This document shows positions 27,237 to 32,702 of a DNA stretch of 32,767 bases, piece by piece. The stretch's first letter is position 1, and every line of letters starts with the position of its first letter. Made by a program: the position numbers and the translations under genes. Under the pieces are notes generated by a model that saw nothing but the letters and a program-made list of their open reading frames with translations, searched no databases and had not been told where the DNA came from. The DNA is from a virus: IMG/VR virus record IMGVR_UViG_3300042691_031334, positions 1 through 32,767 of that record; one strand, written 5' to 3'.

Positions 27237-27743
27237 TCCTCTAAATTCTTTTGGTAGATATAGAAAAATCTCATCATTAGTATAGTCCATATCAACTTCA
27301 CTTTCTTCAGGAAGTTCGTTAATTAATTTGAACAAAGTTTCGTACAATTCAGAATTAAAAGGAAACTTCACAAGAATACTATCAAAACCACTTGCAGATC
27401 CTCTCAAACTTTCTTTATCTACTTCACCATCATACATTTTAATTAATGCGGTTACATAGAATCCAAAACTTTCGTTATCAGGACTAACCTCCTGAGTTTT
27501 ATAACGTTGATCGGGATCATAACTAACTTCCTCTTCTTCATCATTATCAATTAATGATGATGGTATATCTGTTTTACCACCTGATATTAGATATAATTGT
27601 TCTTCTTCAGATAATGCGTCAAAACCTTTTTCATTATATAGATCTAATACTTTATTGTAAGCATCCTCATCATATGCTTCGGTTATTACTTTTTTGATCA
27701 GACGGACCAACTCAGATTCGGTAAGTTTTATAATTTTTTTCAT
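27228..27743 (-). CDS. Putative packaged protein with canonical leader, 171 aa
   Basis: Best example of the leader: LTESELVRLIKKVITE (7-22), then A, i.e. I-T-E before Ala, as in T4 head-protein cut sites. Next comes Y-N-K-V-L-D-L-Y-N-E-K-G-F-D-A-L-S-E-E-E-Q (30-50, split), a short helical module like those at the ends of Bacteroidetes rhomboid-type proteins (DUF6576-like; recalled, not tested). A very acidic linker (DNDEEEEVSYDPD) and a C-terminal alpha/beta part follow. Type B box 4 nt before the ATG. Confidence 0.78.
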   Translation of the reverse strand: MKKIIKLTESELVRLIKKVITEAYDEDAYNKVLDLYNEKGFDALSEEEQLYLISGGKTDIPSSLIDNDEEEEVSYDPDQRYKTQEVSPDNESFGFYVTALIKMYDGEVDKESLRGSASGFDSILVKFPFNSELYETLFKLINELPEESEVDMDYTNDEIFLYLPKEFRGLF

Positions 27744-27747
27744 AACA

Positions 27748-27756
27748 ATAAATATT
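27748..27756 (-). promoter_or_regulatory. Type B promoter box
   Basis: AATATTTAT on the minus strand, 4 nt before the ATG at 27743. Confidence 0.5.
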
Positions 27757-27777
27757 CTTTGTAATTAAAAAGTTGAA

Positions 27778-28119
27778 TCAATCTTGATTTAGATATGCCG
27801 CACTTACAGAATATATTCCACTGAGGTTAAGCTTCTTAAAAATAACCTTCTTAAGTGCTTGTAAAAGAGTTTTTTCATCAACAGGAAAAAATTCTTCAAC
27901 AGTTATCATAAATTTTTCATCAAAATACATAACATTCGAACGCCAACCGGAGGAATTTAACGAAACATATATCATTTTATAATCATCTGTTTTATTAATA
28001 AAAAACATTACCTCTCCCTCAACTGGAACCCACTTGTAATTCTTCTCAGGAAAAGTCATATCAAAGAACCTCTCTAACACTACAGACAATTGGTCAATAT
28101 TAACAACAACTTTTTTCAT
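27778..28119 (-). CDS. Tandem paralogue family, copy 4 (113 aa)
   Basis: Pattern shared with the three genes upstream: N-terminal strand-helix (VVVNIDQLSVVLERFFD, 4-20), N-Y-K-W (27-30), a central beta sheet with I-Y-V-S-L-N-S, and the end F-F-P-V-D-E-K-T-L-L-Q-A-L-K-K-V. In this copy the family Trp-Val-Glu is replaced by V-I-F-K-K, so it is the most diverged. Overlaps the previous gene by 4 nt (ATGA). Function unknown. Confidence 0.72.
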   Translation of the reverse strand: MKKVVVNIDQLSVVLERFFDMTFPEKNYKWVPVEGEVMFFINKTDDYKMIYVSLNSSGWRSNVMYFDEKFMITVEEFFPVDEKTLLQALKKVIFKKLNLSGIYSVSAAYLNQD

Positions 28120-28463
28120 AAATCATAAGGTATATCATCCAACAAGAAATTAAATTCTGTGTGACGTTGGATCGGTGTGATGTTTAATTCGGATTTAATC
28201 CATTCTATCAAGTGTCTTATAATAGTTTCCCATCTAATGGGAATGGAATTTTCTATAGATTTGGTAAATTCGGGATTAAATTTAAACGTTTCGTATTTTG
28301 GGTTGTACCCCATCAATGCCACATTATTTTTGTCCAAAAATAAATTTTGAAATCTTGTTTCATTTTGAGGTTCAACCCAACGAGAACCATTACTTTTATA
28401 TAATTTGTCAATATATAATGACAATAGGGTGTATATTTGGTCGTCATTTAATTTAACATTCAT
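28116..28463 (-). CDS. Tandem paralogue family, copy 3 (115 aa)
   Basis: Starts MNVKLNDDQIYTLLSLYIDK; S-R-W-V (28-31) replaces Y-x-W; F-T-K-S-I-E-N-S-I-P-I (70-80) and H-L-I-E-W-I-K-S-E-L-N-I (86-97) match the family's C-terminal signature. The tail F-L-L-D-D-I-P-Y-D-L is specific to this copy. 4-nt overlaps on both sides indicate coupled translation. Confidence 0.72.
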   Translation of the reverse strand: MNVKLNDDQIYTLLSLYIDKLYKSNGSRWVEPQNETRFQNLFLDKNNVALMGYNPKYETFKFNPEFTKSIENSIPIRWETIIRHLIEWIKSELNITPIQRHTEFNFLLDDIPYDL

Positions 28464-28789
28464 ATTCTAATAAATCTTAATATATTTGATGGTAGAACCA
28501 TACCTACCCTTAAATCTAACACCTTCTCGACCCATTTTGCTAACGCATCATATAGTCTTTCTCTATCAAAAGGAATAAATTGTTTAAGTATTTCATAAAA
28601 TGATTCATTAATATATAGAAAGTTTTTCTTACCTTCATAATGTTCTTCATATTCTACAATACTTTCACCTTTTTGGTTTTCAAAAACATAAAAATTACCT
28701 TTTTTATTCCATGAATAATCCGCATAATTAGATTTAATAAATAAATCAATTAATTTAAATACTTGTTGTTCTAATACCGATACTTTCAT
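28460..28789 (-). CDS. Tandem paralogue family, copy 2 (109 aa)
   Basis: Starts MKVSVLEQQVFKLIDLFIKS; D-Y-S-W (24-27), Y-I-N-E-S-F-Y-E-I-L-K-Q-F-I-P-F-D (about 59-75) and A-L-A-K-W-V-E-K-V-L-D-L-R-V (82-95). These positions define the family well: an N-terminal helix, a small beta sheet with an exposed aromatic pair, and a C-terminal W-V-E helix. No catalytic residues stand out. Its ATG shares one base with the previous stop (TAATG). Confidence 0.74.
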   Translation of the reverse strand: MKVSVLEQQVFKLIDLFIKSNYADYSWNKKGNFYVFENQKGESIVEYEEHYEGKKNFLYINESFYEILKQFIPFDRERLYDALAKWVEKVLDLRVGMVLPSNILRFIRI

Positions 28790-29169
28790 TATGATAATTT
28801 TGCCGGTGTTTTATTAATTTTTTCTACCTTTACATTCAACTTTTCTTCAACCCATTTTACTATAAATTCAATAATAAGATCTTCATTTACTGGTATATAT
28901 CGTTTCAAATCATTAACAAACTCATTCGTAATAAATAACCGATCACTAGTAATTCCAAAAGGTCCTTTACCAAGAGTTAAATGATAAAAACTCAAAACAG
29001 TATTGTTTTTTTCAGAATTAGAAAATGAAAATGAATAACCATGTTGATATAATATAGCAGTTTTAGACCCTTGAATAATTTTCTTTTCCCATTCATACTT
29101 TTTATATGCCGCGTCCATAAATTTACAAAACAACGAATATATCTGATCAGATGTCATTTTTAATTCCAT
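28789..29169 (-). CDS. Tandem paralogue family, copy 1 (126 aa)
   Basis: Start at ATG 29169 (MELKMTSDQIYSLFCKFMD), 4 nt after the type B box; the longer frame from 29193 spans the box. K-Y-E-W (24-27), L-F-I-T-N-E-F-V-N-D-L-K-R-Y-I-P-V-N (about 79-96) and F-I-V-K-W-V-E-E-K-L-N-V-K-V (101-115). Head of the four-gene array. An insertion near residues 35-65 makes it the longest copy. Confidence 0.74.
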   Translation of the reverse strand: MELKMTSDQIYSLFCKFMDAAYKKYEWEKKIIQGSKTAILYQHGYSFSFSNSEKNNTVLSFYHLTLGKGPFGITSDRLFITNEFVNDLKRYIPVNEDLIIEFIVKWVEEKLNVKVEKINKTPAKLS

Positions 29170-29173
29170 ATAG

Positions 29174-29182
29174 ATAAATACC
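29174..29182 (-). promoter_or_regulatory. Type B promoter box (paralogue array)
   Basis: GGTATTTAT on the minus strand, 4 nt before the ATG at 29169; the only promoter seen for the four-gene array. Confidence 0.5.
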
Positions 29183-29191
29183 ACAAAAAAC

Positions 29192-29217
29192 AAAAAACCC
29201 CAATCCGAAGATCAGGG
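29192..29217 (-). terminator. Terminator, dispersed repeat copy 1
   Basis: On the minus strand: CCCTGATC-TTCG-GATTGGGG then T6. The 20 bases 29198-29217 recur exactly at 31472-31491. It ends the gene at 29240. Confidence 0.88.
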
Positions 29218-29239
29218 TCGATAATTTTTAACCAAATAA

Positions 29240-29560
29240 TTACTTGGACATTTCTTTCATAAAACGTTTGGCTATAGGATTTTTTGAATAAACATCACCC
29301 AATGATTTGAAATCGTTCATTTTGATTGATCTTTCAATCGCATCAATTATTGCCGTGTTTTTATTCGTTTTGAACCACTGTTTCGCACCCATCTTATTTT
29401 TTGAATATAGGTCAGCCAATTTTTTGCCGAACTTTTCATTTTCATTTGCTTGTTCAGACACAAAACCTGACATACCAACCAAGGATCTATTTTGTTCTAA
29501 GATAACTTTCTTAACTAATCTAACCAAATCGGATTCGGTCAATGTAATAACTTTTTTCAT
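29240..29560 (-). CDS. Putative packaged protein with canonical leader, 106 aa
   Basis: Leader LTESDLVRLVKKVILE (7-22) then Q: I-L-E before Gln is the predicted cut. A second possible site, F-V-S-E before Q, lies at residues 33-36. The mature product of about 70-84 residues is basic and helical (KFGKKLADLYSKNKMGAKQW; R-F-M-K-E-M-S-K), like the small basic internal proteins of T4 heads that enter with the DNA. Own promoter and terminator. Confidence 0.78.
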   Translation of the reverse strand: MKKVITLTESDLVRLVKKVILEQNRSLVGMSGFVSEQANENEKFGKKLADLYSKNKMGAKQWFKTNKNTAIIDAIERSIKMNDFKSLGDVYSKNPIAKRFMKEMSK

Positions 29561-29576
29561 AACTAACGTTTTTTAT

Positions 29577-29585
29577 ATAAATATA
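29577..29585 (-). promoter_or_regulatory. Type B promoter box
   Basis: TATATTTAT on the minus strand, 16 nt before the ATG at 29560. Confidence 0.5.
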
Positions 29586-29607
29586 TTCAGATTAAGAAAA
29601 GAATATT

Positions 29608-29796
29608 TTATTCGGGATTAACTTTCCAACGAACACGATAAAGAGCATAATTTTCATCCCACTCAATCTCAGAATACGGACCACCATCAGACGGACCAAA
29701 ATCACATATAATATCATCGAGTCTAACACCAGAATTTTCGATCAGAAAATTCATGGCTTCACTTGCATTCATATCGTTAACCATCATTCTATTCAT
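29608..29796 (-). CDS. Small hypothetical protein, 62 aa
   Basis: Start at ATG 29796 (MNRMMVNDMNASEAMNFLIE), 4 nt after a perfect type B box; the long frame up to 29943 overlaps the neighbouring gene and is rejected. The C-terminus is acidic and aromatic (PYSEIEWDENYALYRVRWKV). No recognised domain. Probably monocistronic, leaderless. Confidence 0.7.
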   Translation of the reverse strand: MNRMMVNDMNASEAMNFLIENSGVRLDDIICDFGPSDGGPYSEIEWDENYALYRVRWKVNPE

Positions 29797-29800
29797 AATG

Positions 29801-29809
29801 ATAAATATA
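29801..29809 (-). promoter_or_regulatory. Type B promoter box
   Basis: TATATTTAT on the minus strand, 4 nt before the ATG at 29796. Confidence 0.6.
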
Positions 29810-29824
29810 AACCAATTTTCAAAA

Positions 29825-30382
29825 TTATTCTTCCCAATGATATATTTTAACGGTTGCCGATTTTCCCATACAATCCAAATGATCAAGTACTTCCAATTCA
29901 TTACCTTGATAATAGATCTTATCAATAATTCCCCATTCAACATCGGGGGTTAATACGGATGATTTCAAATATGTAAAGTCATCTGATTTGGGGACATCAT
30001 CAGATTCAAACTCATATGAAAAGATTCCACCCTTGAATTCATCGACGCTAAAATAGACAGAAGAATTTTCGGAAGGGAAAACCTCATAATCGTCAGGTTC
30101 CACATTTTCATTTTTCACAATGTCTTCAATTCCGAATTCCAAAATCAATAATCCATTTTCATCCAGGACCTCAAACAACATTGTTTCATTATCAAAAGGT
30201 TTTGTCATATGAAGGACATCACCATCCCACACATCAAAGGTTTCCAAATCAAAACGAATTTCACCAACATCATCAATCCCGTTTTCTTCCATAAAACGAT
30301 TGATAAAATTAACCTCACGATCAGATAGGGTTTTACCAATAAAATCAGCATTCCACCCATAAGTATTAAGAAGATATCTCAT
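29825..30382 (-). CDS. Hypothetical acidic protein, 185 aa
   Basis: Start at ATG 30382 (MRYLLNTYGWNADFIGKTLS), fixed by the type A box 4 nt upstream. Very acidic, beta-rich chain with repeated D/E-rich turns (EFGIEDIVKNENVEPDDYEVF), predicted soluble; strong negative charge is typical of DNA-mimic or antirestriction proteins but also of many phage proteins. It is the only type A gene among type B genes in this stretch, so it should be made earlier than its neighbours. No family recognised. Confidence 0.73.
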   Translation of the reverse strand: MRYLLNTYGWNADFIGKTLSDREVNFINRFMEENGIDDVGEIRFDLETFDVWDGDVLHMTKPFDNETMLFEVLDENGLLILEFGIEDIVKNENVEPDDYEVFPSENSSVYFSVDEFKGGIFSYEFESDDVPKSDDFTYLKSSVLTPDVEWGIIDKIYYQGNELEVLDHLDCMGKSATVKIYHWEE

Positions 30383-30386
30383 GATG

Positions 30387-30417
30387 CAAATATAACATAT
30401 AAAAAACCCCAATCAAA
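30387..30417 (-). promoter_or_regulatory. Type A promoter nested in a terminator, minus strand
   Basis: On the minus strand: TTTG (30417-30414), 19-bp spacer, TATATTTG (30394-30387), CATC, ATG at 30382. The TTTG lies in the loop and stem of the terminator at 30401-30426. Confidence 0.7.
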
Positions 30418-30426
30418 GGATCGGGG
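30401..30426 (-). terminator. Terminator, related to the dispersed repeat
   Basis: On the minus strand: CCCCGATC-CTTT-GATTGGGG then T6, with one mismatch in the stem. It ends the gene at 30450. Confidence 0.85.
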
Positions 30427-30449
30427 TTATAAAATATTTTAGAAACGTG

Positions 30450-31016
30450 TTATACAAACTTAAGTATTTCACTCATTTTATTAATAATTTCTTTAAGTTT
30501 TCCAGGTTCTCTCTCAAATGTCTCTTTGGCGTCCATCTTACTTTTTTCAATATTAAACGGAGCATCAAGTTTTTTAAACAAAGTCCGTTGCAAAGACACA
30601 TATTTCTTTGTAAACTCAGATAATGACATCTCGGGATTTACGGGTCGTTTATTTGTTCTACGAGCCCTCGCCGCATAACCATCTATCATATTTACAGTAT
30701 CTACTTCAACATCCAAAGACTCTTCAACCCACCGTTTAATGTAAGAATAGAAACTCGGTTCATCATATGGAAGTTCATTCATAAATAAACGACTTGCCTC
30801 CACGGTTCTCGTTGGGCGGTAATATCCAACATACGGAGTCATCATCCCGTTATCTATGAATATTACTGAGTCATCACCATCTCCAGCCCAATCAGCATCA
30901 GGGAAAAAATGATTAATATCATCTTTGAAGTCTTCATACCCTTCTTCTTGTTCATTAACAACACGTTTAACCAATCTAATCAAATCGGATTCCGTCAATC
31001 TAATTGTTTTTTTCAT
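30450..31016 (-). CDS. Putative packaged protein: leader fused to a paralogue-family domain, 188 aa
   Basis: Leader LTESDLIRLVKRVVNE (7-22) then Q-E: V-N-E before Gln is the predicted cut. About residues 28-108 then look like the domain of the tandem paralogue array: D-A-D-W, a beta sheet with S-V-I-F-I-D-N-G, F-M-N-E-L-P-Y-D and S-Y-I-K-R-W-V-E-E-S-L-D-V-E-V. A basic helical C-terminal part follows (ARARRTNKRPVNPEMSLSEF). This fusion links the leader to the paralogue family directly. Type B box 15 nt upstream. Confidence 0.78.
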   Translation of the reverse strand: MKKTIRLTESDLIRLVKRVVNEQEEGYEDFKDDINHFFPDADWAGDGDDSVIFIDNGMMTPYVGYYRPTRTVEASRLFMNELPYDEPSFYSYIKRWVEESLDVEVDTVNMIDGYAARARRTNKRPVNPEMSLSEFTKKYVSLQRTLFKKLDAPFNIEKSKMDAKETFEREPGKLKEIINKMSEILKFV

Positions 31017-31031
31017 ATTTCGTTTTTAGTT

Positions 31032-31040
31032 ATAAATATT
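31032..31040 (-). promoter_or_regulatory. Type B promoter box
   Basis: AATATTTAT on the minus strand, 15 nt before the ATG at 31016. Confidence 0.5.
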
Positions 31041-31056
31041 ATCAAAAATGAAAGAA

Positions 31057-31443
31057 TTATTCATCACAAAAAGTTGAGATTTCATCAAAATAATAGTCTT
31101 CAATCATATTACCAAATCTAAGTTCGATAAAATAATACATCTTATCCTGAAGCCACTCACTTCCGTACGCTTTATCCAAAGGATCATAAGAATACATAAA
31201 TGTGACAACACTAGATTTAATCACCTCTTCCAAATATTTGGAATACTCACCCAAATAATCACAAGGGTTTATCTCATACGATCCCTCCCCAACAATATCT
31301 CTAAGATGGTTCATTATTTCATTATCGTTGGATCGTCTTAAAAGCCATGACCAAGCCATCAGTTCATCTTTGGTGGCTTCTTGTTCATTGATAACCTTTT
31401 TTATCAATCCAATCAATTCATCTTCAGTTAATCTAACTTTCAT
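31057..31443 (-). CDS. Putative packaged protein with canonical leader, 128 aa
   Basis: Start at ATG 31443, 4 nt after a perfect type B box; the frame extends to 31467 through the box. Leader KVRLTEDELIGLIKKVINE (2-20) then Q-E: I-N-E before Gln is the predicted cut. The mature part is about 108 residues, acidic and aromatic, with E-L-M-A-W-S-W-L-L-R-R-S and the end L-R-F-G-N-M-I-E-D-Y-Y-F-D-E-I-S. Its function inside the head is unknown. Confidence 0.77.
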   Translation of the reverse strand: MKVRLTEDELIGLIKKVINEQEATKDELMAWSWLLRRSNDNEIMNHLRDIVGEGSYEINPCDYLGEYSKYLEEVIKSSVVTFMYSYDPLDKAYGSEWLQDKMYYFIELRFGNMIEDYYFDEISTFCDE

Positions 31444-31447
31444 AATG

Positions 31448-31456
31448 ATAAATATA
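31448..31456 (-). promoter_or_regulatory. Type B promoter box
   Basis: TATATTTAT on the minus strand, 4 nt before the ATG at 31443. Confidence 0.6.
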
Positions 31457-31465
31457 CCCAAAAAC

Positions 31466-31491
31466 AAAAAACCCCAATCCGAAGATCAGGG
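31466..31491 (-). terminator. Terminator, dispersed repeat copy 2
   Basis: CCCTGATC-TTCG-GATTGGGG and a T-tract on the minus strand; the stem-loop is identical to 29198-29217. It ends the gene at 31502. Confidence 0.88.
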
Positions 31492-31501
31492 TTTAATAAG
31501 G

Positions 31502-31762
31502 TTATTCACCATCAAATATGATTCCCCAATCTTCGTTGCTAATTTTATCACGACGAATATCGGAATCCATCAACTCCTGATGTAGGGAATCGTAATATTC
31601 ACCATTCATTGGTTTCATATCACTCGAATTATAACGAATGTGTTCCTTGATCTCATCTTCGGTCATTCCCGCCAATTCAGGATAATTATCGGTGTCAACC
31701 TCAATCGGTTCTCTAACAATCCAAGTGCAATACGACTCGGTAGAATAAACATTTAACTTCAT
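31502..31762 (-). CDS. Hypothetical protein, 86 aa
   Basis: Starts MKLNVYSTESYCTWIVREPI and contains L-A-G-M-T-E-D-E-I-K-E-H-I (30-42), a helix common in small phage proteins, then an acidic tail (EDWGIIFDGE). Predicted soluble, acidic. No clear promoter box directly upstream; it may be read from the tRNA/lipoprotein transcription unit to its right. No function assignable. Confidence 0.7.
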   Translation of the reverse strand: MKLNVYSTESYCTWIVREPIEVDTDNYPELAGMTEDEIKEHIRYNSSDMKPMNGEYYDSLHQELMDSDIRRDKISNEDWGIIFDGE

Positions 31763-31859
31763 AATATTTTGTTTTTAATAATTATAATCATCAATTTTTT
31801 CATTGTCAAATCAAAAAAGGGGGTTGGGGGATTTTAACCGAAGGTTGTTAAAAAATTTT

Positions 31860-32039
31860 TCAAAAACAATCCTTACAATATTTCCATTCAACAACAGTCT
31901 CACCATCCTCAAAGGTCTTACTTTCAAAATAGGATCTCCAACCATCACTAAAATATACAACCTCATACCAAGAAGATGTCCCCAAGTCAGTAATGTGGGA
32001 TATCTTTGCCAATATCGGCTCAAACTCATTAATTTCCAT
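31860..32039 (-). CDS. Small hypothetical protein, 59 aa
   Basis: Found on the minus strand, from ATG 32039 (MEINEFEPILAKISHITDLG) to TGA at 31862-31860. The chain is acidic and aromatic (W-Y-E-V-V-Y-F-S-D-G-W-R-S-Y) and ends E-W-K-Y-C-K-D-C-F, a C-x-x-C pair. The composition is protein-like, and the frame fills the space between the tRNA-like gene and the next gene, which supports it; a 72-aa frame on the same strand (31811-32029) is rejected as its shadow. Confidence 0.62.
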   Translation of the reverse strand: MEINEFEPILAKISHITDLGTSSWYEVVYFSDGWRSYFESKTFEDGETVVEWKYCKDCF

Positions 32040-32057
32040 ACATTTTATTTTTGTTTG

Positions 32058-32169
32058 TAGTCAGGACAGGATTCGAACCTGTATTTGTATATGTTTGTGA
32101 CCTCGACTGCAGCTGTATCCTCAAACTAAATCACCTGCCGATGTGCGTCTACCATTCCGCCACCTGACT
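32058..32169 (-). tRNA. Abnormal tRNA-Leu-like gene 1 (112 nt)
   Basis: Minus strand. Acceptor AGTCAGG / CCTGACT pairs fully over 7 bp, the D arm GCGGAATGGTAGACGC is typical of tRNA-Leu, and the T arm ACAGG-TTCGAAT-CCTGT is perfect; discriminator A; CCA is not encoded. The centre does not give a normal anticodon arm: after the D arm, CATCG can pair with CGAGG (one mismatch) only across a 33-nt loop. Compared with the usual 85-87 nt, about 25 nt are extra. It may be an intron-like insertion, a decoy, or a decayed gene. Confidence 0.6.
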
Positions 32170-32177
32170 ATTTGTTT

Positions 32178-32261
32178 TTAGTATACTATACAAAATGCAA
32201 GCAATAATGTTAAGATAATCATTGCTGAAGCTAAGGATAGGGCAAATAACATTTTTTTCAT
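32178..32261 (-). CDS. 27-aa single-helix membrane peptide
   Basis: Between the two tRNA-like genes on the minus strand, ATG 32261 opens a 27-codon frame: MKKMLFALSLASAMIILTLL followed by LAFCIVY. It is a short basic start with one long hydrophobic helix, as in small phage membrane peptides. The frame lies exactly in the spacer, and codon content is ordinary. Coding status is plausible but rests on composition alone. Confidence 0.45.
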   Translation of the reverse strand: MKKMLFALSLASAMIILTLLLAFCIVY

Positions 32262-32276
32262 AACTTTTATCTTTAG

Positions 32277-32377
32277 CAGTCAGAACAGGACTCGAACCTG
32301 TATTAAAGAACTCACTATCTACCGTTACCAGCATCCTTAATAGCCCATTGAATTGTTCCCAATTCCGCCACCTGACC
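32277..32377 (-). tRNA. Abnormal tRNA-Leu-like gene 2 (101 nt)
   Basis: Minus strand. Acceptor GGTCAGG / TCTGACT pairs with two G-U, T arm ACAGG-TTCGAGT-CCTGT is perfect, and the 5' part GGTCAGGTGGCGGAATTGG matches its neighbour at 32058. The D arm is replaced by GAATTG-GGAA-CAATTC, a perfect hairpin with a GNRA loop. GCTAT pairs with ATAGT only across a 21-nt loop, so no anticodon can be named. It is either a tRNA-like RNA or a decayed tRNA-Leu. Confidence 0.5.
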
Positions 32378-32383
32378 ATATAT

Positions 32384-32647
32384 TTATCGTACCCCAGGAT
32401 ATATCACATCATCGGCTACGATATCCATTTTAACACCATCAACCCAAGCGGATGCTTTCCTTGTTCCATACATTTGAAAACTATCACACTCAACAACCGA
32501 ACCACCACTAGACCATCCACTTCCATTTCTAACATCCAACCGACATTTGCGGTGTTCAACCTCCTTCACATCACAACCATAAAAAATAATTGTCATCAAG
32601 AGCACACAACCAAAGGTTCGGGGAAGAATTCTTTTTCCTGTTTTCAT
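32384..32647 (-). CDS. Putative lipoprotein, 87 aa
   Basis: Signal KRILPRTFGCVLLMTIIFYGC with a lipobox-like F-Y-G-C (Cys 25) after a hydrophobic core and basic start. The mature chain (DVKEVEHRKCRLDVRNGSGW) has two further Cys, possibly a disulfide, and Gly/Ser-rich turns (SGWSSGGSVVEC). Probably attached to the outer membrane. It is led by a type A promoter and followed on the same strand by the two tRNA-like genes. No family recognised. Confidence 0.73.
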   Translation of the reverse strand: MKTGKRILPRTFGCVLLMTIIFYGCDVKEVEHRKCRLDVRNGSGWSSGGSVVECDSFQMYGTRKASAWVDGVKMDIVADDVIYPGVR

Positions 32648-32670
32648 ATCACTTATTTAACTTAACACCA

Positions 32671-32702
32671 CAAAGGTAATAAACAAAATCCATATTGCCA
32701 AA
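32671..32702 (-). promoter_or_regulatory. Type A promoter, minus strand
   Basis: On the minus strand: TTTG (32702-32699), 20-bp spacer, TACCTTTG (32678-32671); 23-nt leader to the ATG at 32647. It may also drive the tRNA-like genes. Confidence 0.7.

Noticed and set aside
7758-31456. Type B boxes as ordinary T4 late promoters
   Set aside because: Read in the direction of the genes the box is ATATTTAT, the complement of T4's TATAAATA, not the same sequence; a shared factor is not supported.
31811-32029. 72-aa minus-strand frame
   Set aside because: It overlaps, in another frame, the 59-aa frame at 31860-32039, which has more protein-like acidic/aromatic composition and a better start.
32149-32379. 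76-aa minus-strand frame across the tRNA-like genes
   Set aside because: It spans both tRNA-like ends and the spacer; its apparent coding comes from RNA-gene sequence.
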